DNA from: Arenicola marina
Taxonomy: Eukaryota; Annelida; Polychaeta; Arenicolidae
Direction: 5' to 3'
DNA length: 64,000 nucleotides
NCBI GenBank assembly: GCA_964019135.1
Contig: OZ025261.1
Location: 29,310,029 to 29,374,028 of the forward strand
The notes under the pieces are model-generated. The model was not told the origin of the DNA. It saw nothing but the letters and a program-made list of their open reading frames with translations, and did not search any database. Of the stretch, positions 1 through 11,418 are shown piece after piece. A program made the translations under genes and the position numbers. Every line of letters starts with the position of its first letter. Positions within the stretch are counted from its first letter, which is position 1.

Positions 1-90
1 TGTTAGGTGGGTCCTCCCTAGAACTAGAGACGAAGCGGATCACAAGTCATAAGTAGAGCCCCTGAGGGGGGGGGGCGGGGGCGTAGCCAT

Positions 91-246
91 GTCGCATGTC
101 GATTTTACGAAGAAGTCCAGGTCGCATGTCGATTTGAAGAAGAGGTCCAAGTCGCGTGTCGATTTTAAGAAGAGGTCCATGTCGCGTGTCATTACGTCTT
201 GTGTCGCATGTCGATTTTAAGGCAGCCCCAATGTCGATTTTAACCG
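91..246. repeat. 30-bp tandem repeat, about 4-5 degenerate copies
   Basis: Three successive 30-bp units start with GTCGCATGTC or GTCGCGTGTC at 91, 121 and 151. They are followed by shortened copies that retain GTCGATTTTAA up to about 246. It lies just before block A of unit 1, next to a G-run at about 67-80. Confidence 0.75.
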
Positions 247-3200
247 TGTCGCAGTATCGAAAAATGCAATAGAAGTTACCGCCGGTCGCACGTTGCGCCT
301 TCTCTCATCTCTTCCGCCTTCTTTATTTTTCTGTCGCTGCCCCTCCAGCGGCCTCCACCCGCTTCACGCCTCGTTCTTTCTGACTTCCTCTCCCTCCCTT
401 CGATATACAAAAGGCTCTTCTGTACCGATTCTGAGAGACATATTAGGTCTGCATCTGTATATGCAACAGTATTCTTTCTTTGGACATTGGGGTAAGGATT
501 CACTTGGACTAGACCATAGCAAATACAAGGGTTTGAACATGTCATAGGTATGCTAATTGTGAAGATCATGGCCAACCAATAGCTAAATGAACCCGATACA
601 TTATGCGATGTTGTTATCAGGGCCCTCGCCATGCACCAATCAATGTTAATAGCCATTGAAACATTGGGCAACGATGGTATTGTGTCCTCCAGAATCCTTG
701 CAGCACGGCGCTGGTCTGGACTGACACTGCTCGACGGCTGACCTGCCTGTCAATAGGGAACGCACTATTCATAATGTGATCTCCCGTGTGACGTCACACT
801 TGCTGGGCTGGCGTACTGATGCATAGGCGGTGACCCCCCTATCTGGTTAGCCCCGTCCTCCAATACATTGCGGTGTCAGACATGTATTTGTCTCCAAGCA
901 CCCGTATGTCACGCGAGAAGCCCATACGAAACGCGAGTTGTGTCTAGGCACCAACCTGGATCCCGGAAAGTTTTGTCTTCCTCTTTCACCAAAAACCGAG
1001 GTAACCCACTTACCATCCACTAGCACTTTCATCGGTATATATCTATCTCATCAACCGTTTACGGTTCGCGGATGTCGTAAAGACTGAACTGGACGGGGTC
1101 TCTCGCGTTTAACTGAAAAACGACGTTACACAATGGGCTCTAGTACAAGATGCCCACCTATGGCGGTGCGTGCAACGGGGGCGGCGGGAGGAGGGGGGTG
1201 GCAGTACCCTTCGCTGTTCGATATCCCCTGAGTATTGGAGCCACTTTGAAAACTACAATTGCTGCTGACACCTGACATTCACCTCGCTCTTAAATATCGT
1301 CCGCACCAGCATTTATTTGCCCTCTCCCCTCAGGTCCCAGTGGTATCCCGCTCACGCCAATTAATCTTCATCCTAGCCGCCGGTGCAATGACCGCATGGA
1401 CTCCCCACAGTGAGTGCTTCCACCTTCTGTTGGATTCAGGCAGGGCTCAGGGCGTTCAGCTTGCGGCATCACATGGCCTAAGACTCTGGGACAGTGCACA
1501 TCCACTATATATACATATATATCGCTACATAAACTGTCGTTCAGTGAACATGCACCGACTTTATAGGTCTCCATACAAATCAAGCTGATAATAACCGCAA
1601 CGACATAAGCGTCCACTGGGTGGCAACAACTTCCCTTTCGTTCGACAAACGATGCGAGCGCTCACTTTTTGAGATATCGGCTATATTTATGTGGCCGTAT
1701 TTCTGTACATGTAAGCTAAATGTGGCCGAGAAATCTCGTATGACGATGACCTGGAGTTGGCTGCAATATGCCCCAGATGCCTATGTCAGGTTGATACCTG
1801 TGACCTGTTTTTCTGCAGCTTACTTACCACCGGAGCCAGACAAGCTCCCGGTCCGCTTCTTCAAGGTCAGTGGCTAACTGGGCATCCATGCCGATCGATT
1901 CTCCCTCATTAGACGCCACAGCATTGGCTCCCGTTATATGTTAAAGGGACTCGACGGGGGCATATTGACCGCGTAATTATTTCGGCGGAAATGGAGCAAT
2001 GACGTCACAACTGCTCCGGTGATCTCAGTAACATTGATCTCGTTGATCGATAGCAAGGCCAATGGACCCCCTTTCCGGGAAGAAGGTTGTCATCCTGATG
2101 AGCTCGGTACCCAGACCTCATAATTATGATAGACGGCCAGCGCTGGTTTTACTACCGATGATCTCAAGGACGATAGCAAGGCCAAATTGCTTCCTTCTGA
2201 TAATAGGTTGGTCACCTTTGTAGCACTGCACTATCGATTGGCTGGTGGTAATAATGAGGTGACCTTGATGTATTTTATATAACTTAGGCAGACTTCGCCC
2301 GCTTGCGCCATAATCGCTAGATGTAGTTGATATATTTGATTACTAGACTGATTAAGCCGTAATTATGCACCACATATTGCCTACCCCTAATACTGTACGA
2401 ATAAAGATATATAAAAAGATGTATAATCATTGCAACCATGCCAAAAGCGGTTGAAAATGTTCGTGCTATGAGTAGAAAAGAAACATTCGGTCACATCTGG
2501 TCATCCGGGCCAATCTTGCCGACATAATGCTGACAATTAAGCTAATAAATGAAAAGCAAAAGTCGCAAAGGTAACAAACTATTAAGAGTAAAAATAAAGC
2601 TCGAATTCATCCTGTACCCAGCCCCACTTACGCCCATCATTGATTCTCTCGATCGAGACGGTACTTCTAAAGGAATGAAGACGTGGGTTATTCCAGGGAA
2701 GTGGGAAAACCCTGATATGATTGCCCGCCCCCAACCCCTACGCCCCGGGCCCCACGCCTCGGGCCCCTACGCCCACCTCGCCCCAGACTGCCTCCCCTGC
2801 GAACCTACCCATGGAGTGTTCGCTTACCCATGGGGGTTGGTTATCTTACCCGAACCCTTTAATCTCGCTCTTCACTAAATAGCTCTGTAGAGCCGTGAAT
2901 GCAATATAACAGCATGACATGGCGGAGATCGATTGAATGATATAAAAACTAGAGCAGAGTTGACAGCAGACACGTAGAGATCTAGCAAATGGACTGGTGC
3001 AATGCGCCCTCGCTAGGTTCAATCCAGATGCTTGGTGGCGCGGCCCACTCAGCATCGGAAAATTGCCTCTATTCAGGCGCTCCCTGGCGGCAACCCGGGG
3101 AGACTCTCTCTGTTGGAGATTGGTACCCACGTGGTTTAGACGCGTCAATGGGAGTAGGAACTGACGGCTTGCGCGGCCATTGGGGGCTCCATCTGTTCTG

Positions 3201-4220
3201 ACGTGGACCGTTGGGGGTTCCATCTGTTCTGACACAGAGCCCGCAGCGATCTTATGCGAATGCGTTGGCGGAGGCGTTGGGGATGCGGTGCGGATAGAGT
3301 GTGTGTGTCGAGGGGAGGGGGGGGGGTTGGCAAGGAAGGGGGAGGCACGAGAGGAGGGTGCACGGGAGGGGACGGGGGCAATTGTCCCACCTGAAAGGCA
3401 GATTTATTACTAGATGTCCCCAGAAGTAATCTCGGATTACGCCTCGGTCATCAAACCTTGGAGAGGAAGGTCATTCGATCGCAACAATCGTGGCTGGGAG
3501 GCAATCATAGGCTGTACTAGTTGTAAGCCGGCAATGATGGCCTAGGTGACGACACGCGGAGGGGTTTTTTCCCACTTCTTTGTGGAACTACTTTTTCTCG
3601 CGGATCCGCCATTAATATGAGTTATGGATTTCGGCGGTAAACCTTTCAGCGCAAGCTATTCGACTGTTAGGCTATAATACTAACAAGCCTGTCCAATTAT
3701 AGGACATGCGTAATGCATCATTGACGACGTATTGGCCAAGCCGGGAGTTGATTACATAATAACACCATAACGAGATAAAAAGAAATGCCGAAGTTCAAGA
3801 AAGAATACAAATGTCAATTAACAGGTTTATTATGCAGACCATTACACATCAAAGAGCTATATACGTGTTTATAGTCTTGGTGTGTACTGAATGACACGCC
3901 ATTAGTGTAAAACCTACACTGTGTAAATGGCACACTCTTAATAGAAGCCTTAGAATTATGGGTGGTAGAAACATCAATGGCGACTTGACACGCACCAGTC
4001 TTCATACAAACGGCACACAACGTGTATGTACCGCACTGTAATAGACAGTAAACTGTTTGACAAGCGATTGAGCTCTTAAAGTGAGGCGTCTCACTCCTAC
4101 AAATGGAGTCATTAGTCACGACTTCATCCCACGATAAATACAAGTACAACGAACGAAAATTCTCTGCCAGGGCGTTAGAGCGAATCATCGTTTCAGCTAT
4201 GCTCACGCACGACTCACGCC

Positions 4221-4920
4221 TAATACTGCGAACGCAACTGCGTGCCAAATAAAAATCTTTGGTCACTTGTTGCGTTGCAAAAAAAGAGCTGTTAGAATTA
4301 TTACTGGTGTAGAAAGTAATGCTCATACAGATCCACTGTTTAGAAAGCTGCATATTGTACCTTTGTTGAATATGGCTGAATATTGCATGTTGATATCCAT
4401 GTTCAAACTCAATACAGGTCATCTACCAAAGGTGATTGCCTCTTTATTTGTTAATAATTATCAAATACACGGTTATGGTATTCGATGATCTAAGTTATAC
4501 CCCACACCTAAGGCCAGAAGAAATTATCTACGGAAGACTGTCAAGTATAGAGGTAGTCTAGTGTGCAACGAATGGCGCAATATAATTAATTTCCAAACCG
4601 ATTAAATAGATGTGTATAAACGAGACCTCAGATCAAAAATATTTTCCATCACCAAAATCCATGAAGTGCAACTGACTTACCATGCAATAAGCCTTTTCTG
4701 TTCTATATATTCGTTTTGTTCTTTCTGCTATGAATTGTATCTAGTCTAGCTGATATGTGAAAGATATGTAAAATTGTGTATGAGTTCTGCAGCTAAAAAG
4801 CCCGGCTGCTGCTAATTTGTTTAATATCATTCCCTTTTGATGTTGTATAAGCTTGTCGAACAACTGTAACTGATTTAAGAAAACAATAAACCGATTCAAT
4901 TATCAATTCAATTATTTAAA
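4221..4920 (+). mobile_element. CR1/L2-like LINE, 5'-truncated 3' end
   Basis: Inserted in block C of unit 1. Unit 2 runs without interruption from CTCACGCCTATTATTTACAT to the GAGCTCCATCATGGATG region, whereas unit 1 has about 700 bp in between. The insert carries the last part of a reverse-transcriptase ORF (4267-4488), then an AT-rich 3' UTR. It ends in a low-complexity tail built from ATTCAATTAT/CAATTCAATT at about 4895-4915, as is common for CR1-group LINEs that end in short repeats rather than poly(A). The 5' end is truncated. A target-site duplication is not clear. Confidence 0.7.
4267..4488 (+). pseudogene. C-terminal fragment of a CR1-like LINE reverse transcriptase ORF
   Basis: The 73-residue frame contains KKRAVRIITG near its N-terminus and HTDPLFRKLHI at about residues 20-30. 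These match the conserved segment found just downstream of the polymerase domain in many CR1, L2 and Rex1-type LINE proteins. The M at 4267 is not a real start: the frame is the tail of a longer ORF truncated at the 5' end of the insertion. The catalytic domains (endonuclease and the YADD region of the reverse transcriptase) are absent, so it cannot be functional. The LINE clade assignment is from recalled family patterns. Confidence 0.7.
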
Positions 4921-5247
4921 TCAATAATTATTTCGTGAACTCCAGCATGGAAGATGGGGATGTTTAAGTGCGTCAATGTATTAGTGTGTGAGATCGCTGG
5001 TTCATCCATTTTATGAGGAACCATCCCGTCACGCATTACTGTAGCAGTGCCTCGGCAACAATCATGGCCAGTTTCCTGTGTTCGGTACCCGGAAGATAGG
5101 AGGCGTGAATCGTTAGAAGAACTAATGCTGTGTTACACCCTTTGTTGCGTACATTTTATGTCGAAGTACTCGTTGTCGCACATTCGTCAAGTAAAACAGA
5201 TCCTATCGCCTCCCGTGTTTTCTGATTCCAGCGAATGAGGCCCACGG

Positions 5248-5752
5248 CTAGCCCTGGTACATGCCTCTCTTACCACGCCCGTAAACGGAGCAAGGGTGAG
5301 AGCCATGCCGTTCACCAGGCCTAAAATTAGAAATCGCGCACCGGTGGCTCAAGTTGAAGGTCCTAACAGAATAAATATGCAGTGCCTACCCGTCAAGTTG
5401 CTCCATTAGATTCCTGAAGCTGCGAGTGATCACGCTAAGATTGTTTACTTCCGTTTGTTTACTTCCGGCGAGCGGCGGAGCATTCAAAACGAAGCGAGAG
5501 AGGACACAAATCGCCCGGATTACAAGAAAATACACTACCGACCAAAGAAATGACTGTCCGACGAAAGTCAAAAAGCTTCAGGACTCTAATGAAGCAACTT
5601 GACGGGTAGGCACTGCATATTTCTTCTGTTAGGACCTTCAACTTAAGCCACCGGTGCGCAATTTTTTTTGTAATTTTAGGCCTGGTGAACGGCATGGCTC
5701 TAACCTCTGCTCCGTTTACGGGCGTGGGAAGAGAGGCATGTACCAGGGCTAG
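5248..5752. mobile_element. 505-bp fold-back element with ~180-bp arms and 7-bp TSD
   Basis: The left arm (5248 to about 5430) and the reverse complement of the right arm (about 5575-5752) match almost base for base. They begin CTAGCCCTGGTACATGCCTC and share CGCCCGTAAACGGAGCA, CATGCCGTTCACCAGGCC and TGCAGTGCCTACCCGTCAAG. The spacer is about 140 bp. The flanks carry CCCACGG at 5241-5247 and again at 5753-5759. Unit 6 (near 56605) and unit 2 (near 14395) show the site without the insert, so the duplication is real. A 7-8 bp duplication suggests a hAT-like non-autonomous element, but no transposase is present to confirm it. Confidence 0.85.
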
Positions 5753-6639
5753 CCCACGGCGTCCTTTTAACCATCACGGACCAGTGACGTCAATGAGGAA
5801 GGTTTATATCCCCCCTCCGTCTCCTTCCCCCTCCCTACCCCACCCCCTTATCCCACGCTGAATCAGAGAGAGAGCGCCGCTCAGTAAATCGTGCTTATCG
5901 AACGATCACGCTCAGAGATGTAGAATGGGTTTTACCAAAATGTGGTGTGTGGAATTGAGGGTTTGATTTTGCTGTTGGTTTACCTCTACTCAGGACATTA
6001 ACTGACTTTTTTTGTAGTAAGTAATTATTCGTCTGGTAGGACCAACAGTCGTTGTAAGTAATCATCCAAATATTCACGGCAATGATGAGCGATAATCGGG
6101 TGATAACAAGAGGGATTCGCATCCCGGCCAGATATGGCGGGGGTGAAACCCACGTGACGGGATGGGCCAAAATGAGGAGAAAGAAAAACCGGGAAGAAAG
6201 GGGAAGGAGGGGTCAAGGTGATCGGATGAGAGACGTTCGTATGGATCCCGGAGGTGACTACCTGGAATTGATCCGTGTTAGATCCCCCTGCCGACCGTAT
6301 CCTGACGCCAGCACCCGGGGCATCCTGATAAATGACCTTAATAAGAGGGCTTGAAAGCCCGTTCAACGCCCAGCTCTCCCAGCTTCTCTCAAACGTTGTA
6401 TATTGGTTGCACCAATATTGTAGATTTGGGGCGCTTGGCATCGATAGCGATACATCCTCTGTCGGTAGTAAGCGGAACGGGTTCCTTGATCACACTGGAC
6501 GCTCCGTTAGGGAAATTTTAACATGGGTTGTTAGAATGCGGTTTTATGGTTGTTTTGTAATGTACCTAGGGCCAGGCGGGGTTTGGCAGTGTGCATGAGT
6601 GACTCCTGTATGTTGCCTCTGGGTGCCCTCGGGGGCGGC

Positions 6640-7320
6640 GTCGAGTTGGGGCTCGGTTGGGGTTGATTTAAGCCGGGATGGGGCCGGGATGGGGCCCGGT
6701 AGAGGGCCCGGTTGGGGCAGATTGTGACCAGGCTGGGTAGATTAGGGGCAGGCTGAGGCAGATTGGGGTCGAGCTGTGGCAGATTGGGGCTGGGCTGTGC
6801 CATATAGGGGCCAGATTGGGGCAGATTGGGGCCAGGCTGTGGCAGATTGGGGTCGAGCTGTGGCAGATTGGGGCTGGGCTGTGCCATATAGGGGCCAGAT
6901 TGGGGCAGATTGGGGCCAGGCTGGGCTAGATTGGGGTCGAGCTGTGGCAGATTGGGGCTGGGCTGTGGCATATAGGGGCCAGACTGGGGCAGATTGGGGC
7001 CAGGCTGGGGCAGATTGGGACCGGGCTGTGGCAGATTGGCGACGGGTTGGGTCAGATTGGGGCCACGCTGGGGCAGATTGGGGCCGGGTTGAGTCAGACT
7101 GGGGCTGGGCTGTGGCTGATTGGGGCGAAGCTGTCGCAGATTGAGGCCAGGCTATAGCAGGTTGGGGCCAGGATTCGGCAGGTTGGAGCCGGTCTGTGGC
7201 AGATTGGGGCCCGGCTGTGGCAAATTAGGGCCGGGCTGCGCAGATTGTGGCCAGATTGGGCCGATTGGGACCGGGCTGGGTAGATTGGGGCCAGTCTGGG
7301 ACCCGGCGGTTGAGTTGGTT
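6640..7320. repeat. Block F minisatellite of unit 1, 21-bp G-rich period
   Basis: The tandem unit is close to CAGATTGGGGCCGGGCTGTGG, with about 30 copies. It contains higher-order runs, including a motif with CCATATAGGGG that recurs near 6800, 6885 and 6970. The period is divisible by three, so long open frames appear on both strands. They read as seven-residue repeats such as ADWGRAV on plus and PNLPQPG on minus. These are by-products of the repeat and not genes. Runs of GGGG on one strand make G-quadruplex formation plausible. Confidence 0.9.
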
Positions 7321-8164
7321 GGTGGGGAGAGTGGCCGTAAGACATCTGTGCACCGACCCAACCACGCTTTTGACCTTTTACTCGAGGATATCGGTCTTCC
7401 TAAGTAAAGGTTCTTGGAAGCTAGTTTTGACATATTCCAACATCACACCCGTGATCGCCATTACTGTTCCGACTGCCTGCCTGTCGGATCCATATATATA
7501 CATAGCATATATGTTGCATATATATAGCAGATATATGGGAAGTGGTACGTTCTTGTGGTCTCTACCGAGGTTATTCATTGCCGTTGCGAGTTTCGGCCCT
7601 AAATCATGGCAACAAGTCAATTTGACAGACTTTCTGGTTCTGGGCGAACCATGGTAATGTTCTGACGTCCCAAAAGATGTTACAGTAGTGCCAGCTTTGC
7701 CTAAGTGTGAATGTTCTGTTCCAATAGCCACTGCAAATCATTAAAATGACATAGTACGCATTTGAGTCGAGGCCGACCTTCATCCCATCATCAACATAAA
7801 TCAAGTGACGTAGCGATCAGGTGCCGTTCCACCCCCAATGTTGGATGTGTGGGCGGAGAAATAACGAGAGATCATCATCGAAGAACTAAAGTCCTATTTA
7901 GTTAGGACACCCTGGCTGCTGCCGCGGCTGTATCCCCTAGTTGCCAATGGCGCCCGGGCCGATCGGTGCCAAGGGCCCTGATAGCAGACCCGAGGGACCC
8001 GCGGTCAATGTTCAGTCCAAGCAGCTGCGGAGGGACGTGGTTGATGATGCAGTAGAGGATAAGCCGTGATAGGACGCTCCTATGTCTAAAGGGACTTTCA
8101 TCAAAGTGAAATGCCCGTCAATTTCATTCAGGGTTTTATTCACCGACGTTTTTCTCATCGTAAA

Positions 8165-8875
8165 GTGTATTGACTACAAGTTGAGACCCAGGACACCTGA
8201 CCCTGATCCATGCCCCAATTATGTGTGACTATGACCCAAGTATTTTCGGTTCGGCAGTTACTGAAGCAGATATGGTGGGGTATAGCCTAAGTACTGCAGG
8301 ACATATTTTGGTACCTATGGTTTAGTAGAACACATGGACAATCATACGATTATTGTTCTCATTATACATTACAAGATAATTAATGACAGCAAACTTGTGT
8401 CAGTAATGTCATGCTTGTAAATTTGTTTGTCTTCCATTAGTGCTGCCAGTCGAGCATCCGTTGCACAGAGAGGCAGTATATAGATGTCAATATGTAGTTC
8501 TGCATTTATTTTTTGAAAGTAAATGATCAACTGTTGGCATGGGGAATTATTGCAGCCAATTTATGTTGTTATTGCAAAATAGAACACGAAACAAATAACC
8601 ACATCTATGGGCCTGCCAAAAAAGAGAACATGGCAGCAAGTATAAGTTTATTGATGGCCAAATATTGATAATTATGTAATTTAGTAGCTACGTATCAAAA
8701 GCCAATACGATTTTGAGGGTAACGGATACGTACAATCAACTGACAGAACACGTGTTTCTCCTGTTTAAAAGATATCTATATATAGCTAGATATACGGAAG
8801 AAAAAAATCGGTATTTACTATGGTTTATGTTTTGAAACTGATCTGCAGTATTAAGAAAATTTGTAAGTGACCACA
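8165..8875. other. Unit-1-specific stretch, no recognised feature
   Basis: Units 3 and 5 pass from block G to block H without this sequence. It is AT-rich and includes a short palindromic stretch near 8770-8795 (ATCTATATATAGCTAGATAT). I see no terminal repeats, tail or coding potential, so I cannot say whether it is an insertion here or a deletion in the other units. Confidence 0.4.
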
Positions 8876-9723
8876 CGAAAGTAACGCCTAGCTTCTTTGC
8901 TTTACAACGAATCCCCTGATTTGTTAATCATGTCATGTGTAGTTTGTATGTTTTGTATTTGTATGTGTTGCGTTCAGTCTTTTGCTTAATCAATATATGT
9001 CGGGGGAACGAAATCTGATTCAGAGGGCAAGGAATCCAATTTCGAAGGAATTAAAATGTATGAGAAGAAAGTATGACGTCACCAAGCCACACAATGATTT
9101 AGGTGAAATAAATCACCGCGTTCTTATTACATGGGGATTGCTTTCAATCGTCGTTGACAGACATAAAAAAAACCCAGCGACATAGAAATCGGTCAAACCG
9201 CCAGGAACAGACCCTGCTGAAATACCACTTACCCCAGTGCCGTGGTTTCCTTATGCAAACACACGGTGATACCTGCTGCACCCATCTATCTTCGACGATG
9301 ACCATCTACTTGTCACTCCGTCCGGGCATGTCTTATTACCAAGCCTAAAGCAAACGTAAATAGTTTTGCCGCCCAACCACTACTATCCCTCATTGGAGCC
9401 TTGCCGATTCAATTGGTCTGAGCTGCAAATCCACATGTCATGATGTCTGCCCGGGGCGCCTGATGTGACGGCATCAAGTGCTGCCGCCATCGATTGTCCC
9501 ACGAGGTGTCTTAGCCCTTTGAGATTCATGTGGACAGTATTTTAGTCTTAAAGACCTAGTACATTTCCTTCTACCACCATAGTATATGGATAGCTCATAC
9601 CTTATGGCTACAGTTGTGACTGTGTGATGCGTGCTGCATCTCCAACAGTGTAATCTCCACTTTCCATAGCTCGCCGCCTGCCTATAGGGTTTGGGTTCTT
9701 GTTTTTGCCTCAGTAGTATCGTT

Positions 9724-10169
9724 GCTCTTGTAAAACAACGTGGTCTTCGCTGGCTTGGCAACGTTCATCGCATGCAAGATGAACGCATTCCCAAGGATGG
9801 GCTCTACGGTGAACTTGCCGACGGCAAAAGACCAACTGGACGGCCAAAGCTCAGATTTAATGATGTTTGCAAGCGTGAGATGCAGGTTTTTGGCATCAAT
9901 TCAAAAGGGGGGAAGGGCACGTGTCGTGCGTGAAGGAATGGCCCTCCACGACCGGCTCTGGTTTGAGAAACTGGACTTGAAACGCCAATCTAGGCGCCCA
10001 GTGAGTACAAACCTTATTAACAGTCACCGATGCGACGGCTGCGGTAAGCTCTAACGGTCACAGATAGGTTTATGCAGTCATAAGCGCTAATCCCGTAAAT
10101 CACATCGTATTACTTAAACCAATACAAAGCTACAAATCTATCATCTTTTGCAGACGGAACATGCCAACC
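9724..10169 (+). mobile_element. RTE-like LINE 3' end, 5'-truncated, 9-bp TSD (unit 1)
   Basis: The insert encodes the tail of a LINE protein. It includes RWLGNVHRMQDERIPKDGLY and GKRPTGRPKLRF, then after a frameshift HRCDGCGKL followed by a stop and QIGLCSHKR. This is the C-terminal region and terminal C2H2-like finger common in RTE-type and related LINEs. It is flanked by AGTATCGTT at 9715-9723 and ACTATCGTT at 10170-10178. Unit 4 has the undisturbed site near 40218 (ACTATCGTT then CGAAGAGTAACG), which confirms both borders. At least one frameshift and stops break the frame, so it is dead. Confidence 0.8.
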
Positions 10170-10873
10170 ACTATCGTTTGAAGAGTAACGCTGGAGCCTA
10201 TATAGGCCTTGTCGTCAGGCGGTTGATTGTTATTGTGGTAGCACACGGATTGCAGGTTGGTCAATATTGGTATATTCAATATTGGTCAATACATAGTATC
10301 AACTTTGGTACTTTTTTGATACCAAAATAATTCTACTCAACGATTACTTTCTTTTATACACAGGTATGCCCGATGAAGTTAGCCTTTATTAATGTGAAAA
10401 TTAATATAAAAAAACGCATCAAACAATGTAGCTAATTGTTTTTTTTTTTATTTTAGAACAAAATGTATTAAATCTAATATATTTAATCAAGAAACGTTCG
10501 AATAAATAAAATTACGATTTACAGCAATCCATCACAATATTTAGGGTTCCAGTTACATTCTCCGGACTGGCACCACGTCTATAGCTGATTAATATCACCC
10601 GTGCTATATAAAGATATCGCCTAGAGCCATCCAAGTAATATACCCGGTTAGTCGAGTTCCATTATCTAAATAGGAGATGCCGTAATTCTTCCTGGGCTCC
10701 ACCCTCCTAGACTCCCATTTCAGCCTCAATCTTAACGACGAAGCATAAATTGGTATCTCGAGGGTTACTGCAGTCCCAAAGCGGAATTCTAGTAGTTACT
10801 TGCCGTCATCAAATTTAGTTAAAATTGAACGGCTTTGACCTTGTAATTTGACCTTCAGATAACGCCGCTTGGG

Positions 10874-11134
10874 GTGGTGTATCGTGTGAAGACGCCACCA
10901 ATGTCTCGCCTTGATCTGAGAAATGGTGTCGCTCGGGGATTGGATAAATTGGATGTTTGCGCCACGGAGGTCAAAGGTCCTGCCCAAAGCTTCGTGGTAT
11001 TCATTTATTTTATTGTACTTTGTGTCGTTGTTGTGATATGTGTTTATGTCGGCCAAATTCCCCGCTATCACATAAACTGTGTACGTGGTCTTCAAAGGAG
11101 AAATCCACATATCACAAAGAACAAAGTCTTCTAA
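10874..11134 (+). CDS. Doubtful 86-codon frame in block I with one predicted membrane segment
   Basis: The frame starts MVYRVKTPPMSRLDLRNGV and has a strongly hydrophobic stretch around residues 42-62 (FVVFIYFIVLCVVVVICVYV). Unit 6 has the same frame at 60137-60409 and unit 3 a partial one at 27073-27267. Unit 2 is frameshifted after about 21 residues, and in unit 5 the upstream half is missing. A second frame on the opposite strand is equally well kept, so conservation of the DNA is enough to explain both. I have no family match and treat it as probably not a gene. Confidence 0.15.
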   Translation: MVYRVKTPPMSRLDLRNGVARGLDKLDVCATEVKGPAQSFVVFIYFIVLCVVVVICVYVGQIPRYHINCVRGLQRRNPHITKNKVF

Positions 11135-11303
11135 TAGAATAGAAAATTAATATAAATTATTACATCTCTGATTAAAATATTATGAAAATCGAGAAAATGC
11201 TATTGAGAATGTGGCGACGCAAAACGGCGAGGTCATGTGAACTAATTTTCCGAATACTCGAAGAATCTCAGGTTAAAAAAATATAACAAGGCGTGCATTA
11301 ACG

Positions 11304-11418
11304 AGGCGTTAGGCAACTTTATTGGCCCGCCACCAAACTGCAGCAGCCTGTCAAATATTATTAATGAAAATGAAGGGCTACTACAAGTTGATAAAATGCC
11401 CTAAAAATGCCTAACGCC
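11304..11418. mobile_element. Element K copy 1, short palindromic MITE-like sequence
   Basis: It begins GGCGTTAGGCAACTTTATTGG and ends with the complementary TGCCTAACGCC. About 115 bp in total, with arms that pair imperfectly (CTGCAGCAGCC against GGCTACTACAAG). It sits at the border between block I of unit 1 and block A of unit 2. Related copies lie near 17791, 47989 and 60651. Confidence 0.6.

Noticed and set aside
276-671. 131-codon minus-strand frame near the window start
   Set aside because: Lies in repeat and block A DNA. The copy in unit 3 (18198-18482) keeps only part of it and the frame is broken, with no recognisable domain.
1259-1588. Conserved block-A frame (also 18843-19355 and 41483-41728) with TPHSECFHLLLDSGR
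   Set aside because: The three copies differ mostly by amino-acid-changing substitutions, and the antisense strand is equally open, so there is no sign of coding constraint.
3814-4422. 202-codon minus-strand ORF
   Set aside because: It crosses the junction between block C and the CR1-like LINE insert, and runs antisense to the LINE coding sequence, so it cannot be an ancestral gene.
6531-7433. Several overlapping ORFs of 80-150 codons with PNLPQ or ADWG repeats
   Set aside because: By-products of a 21-bp tandem repeat whose period is a multiple of three.
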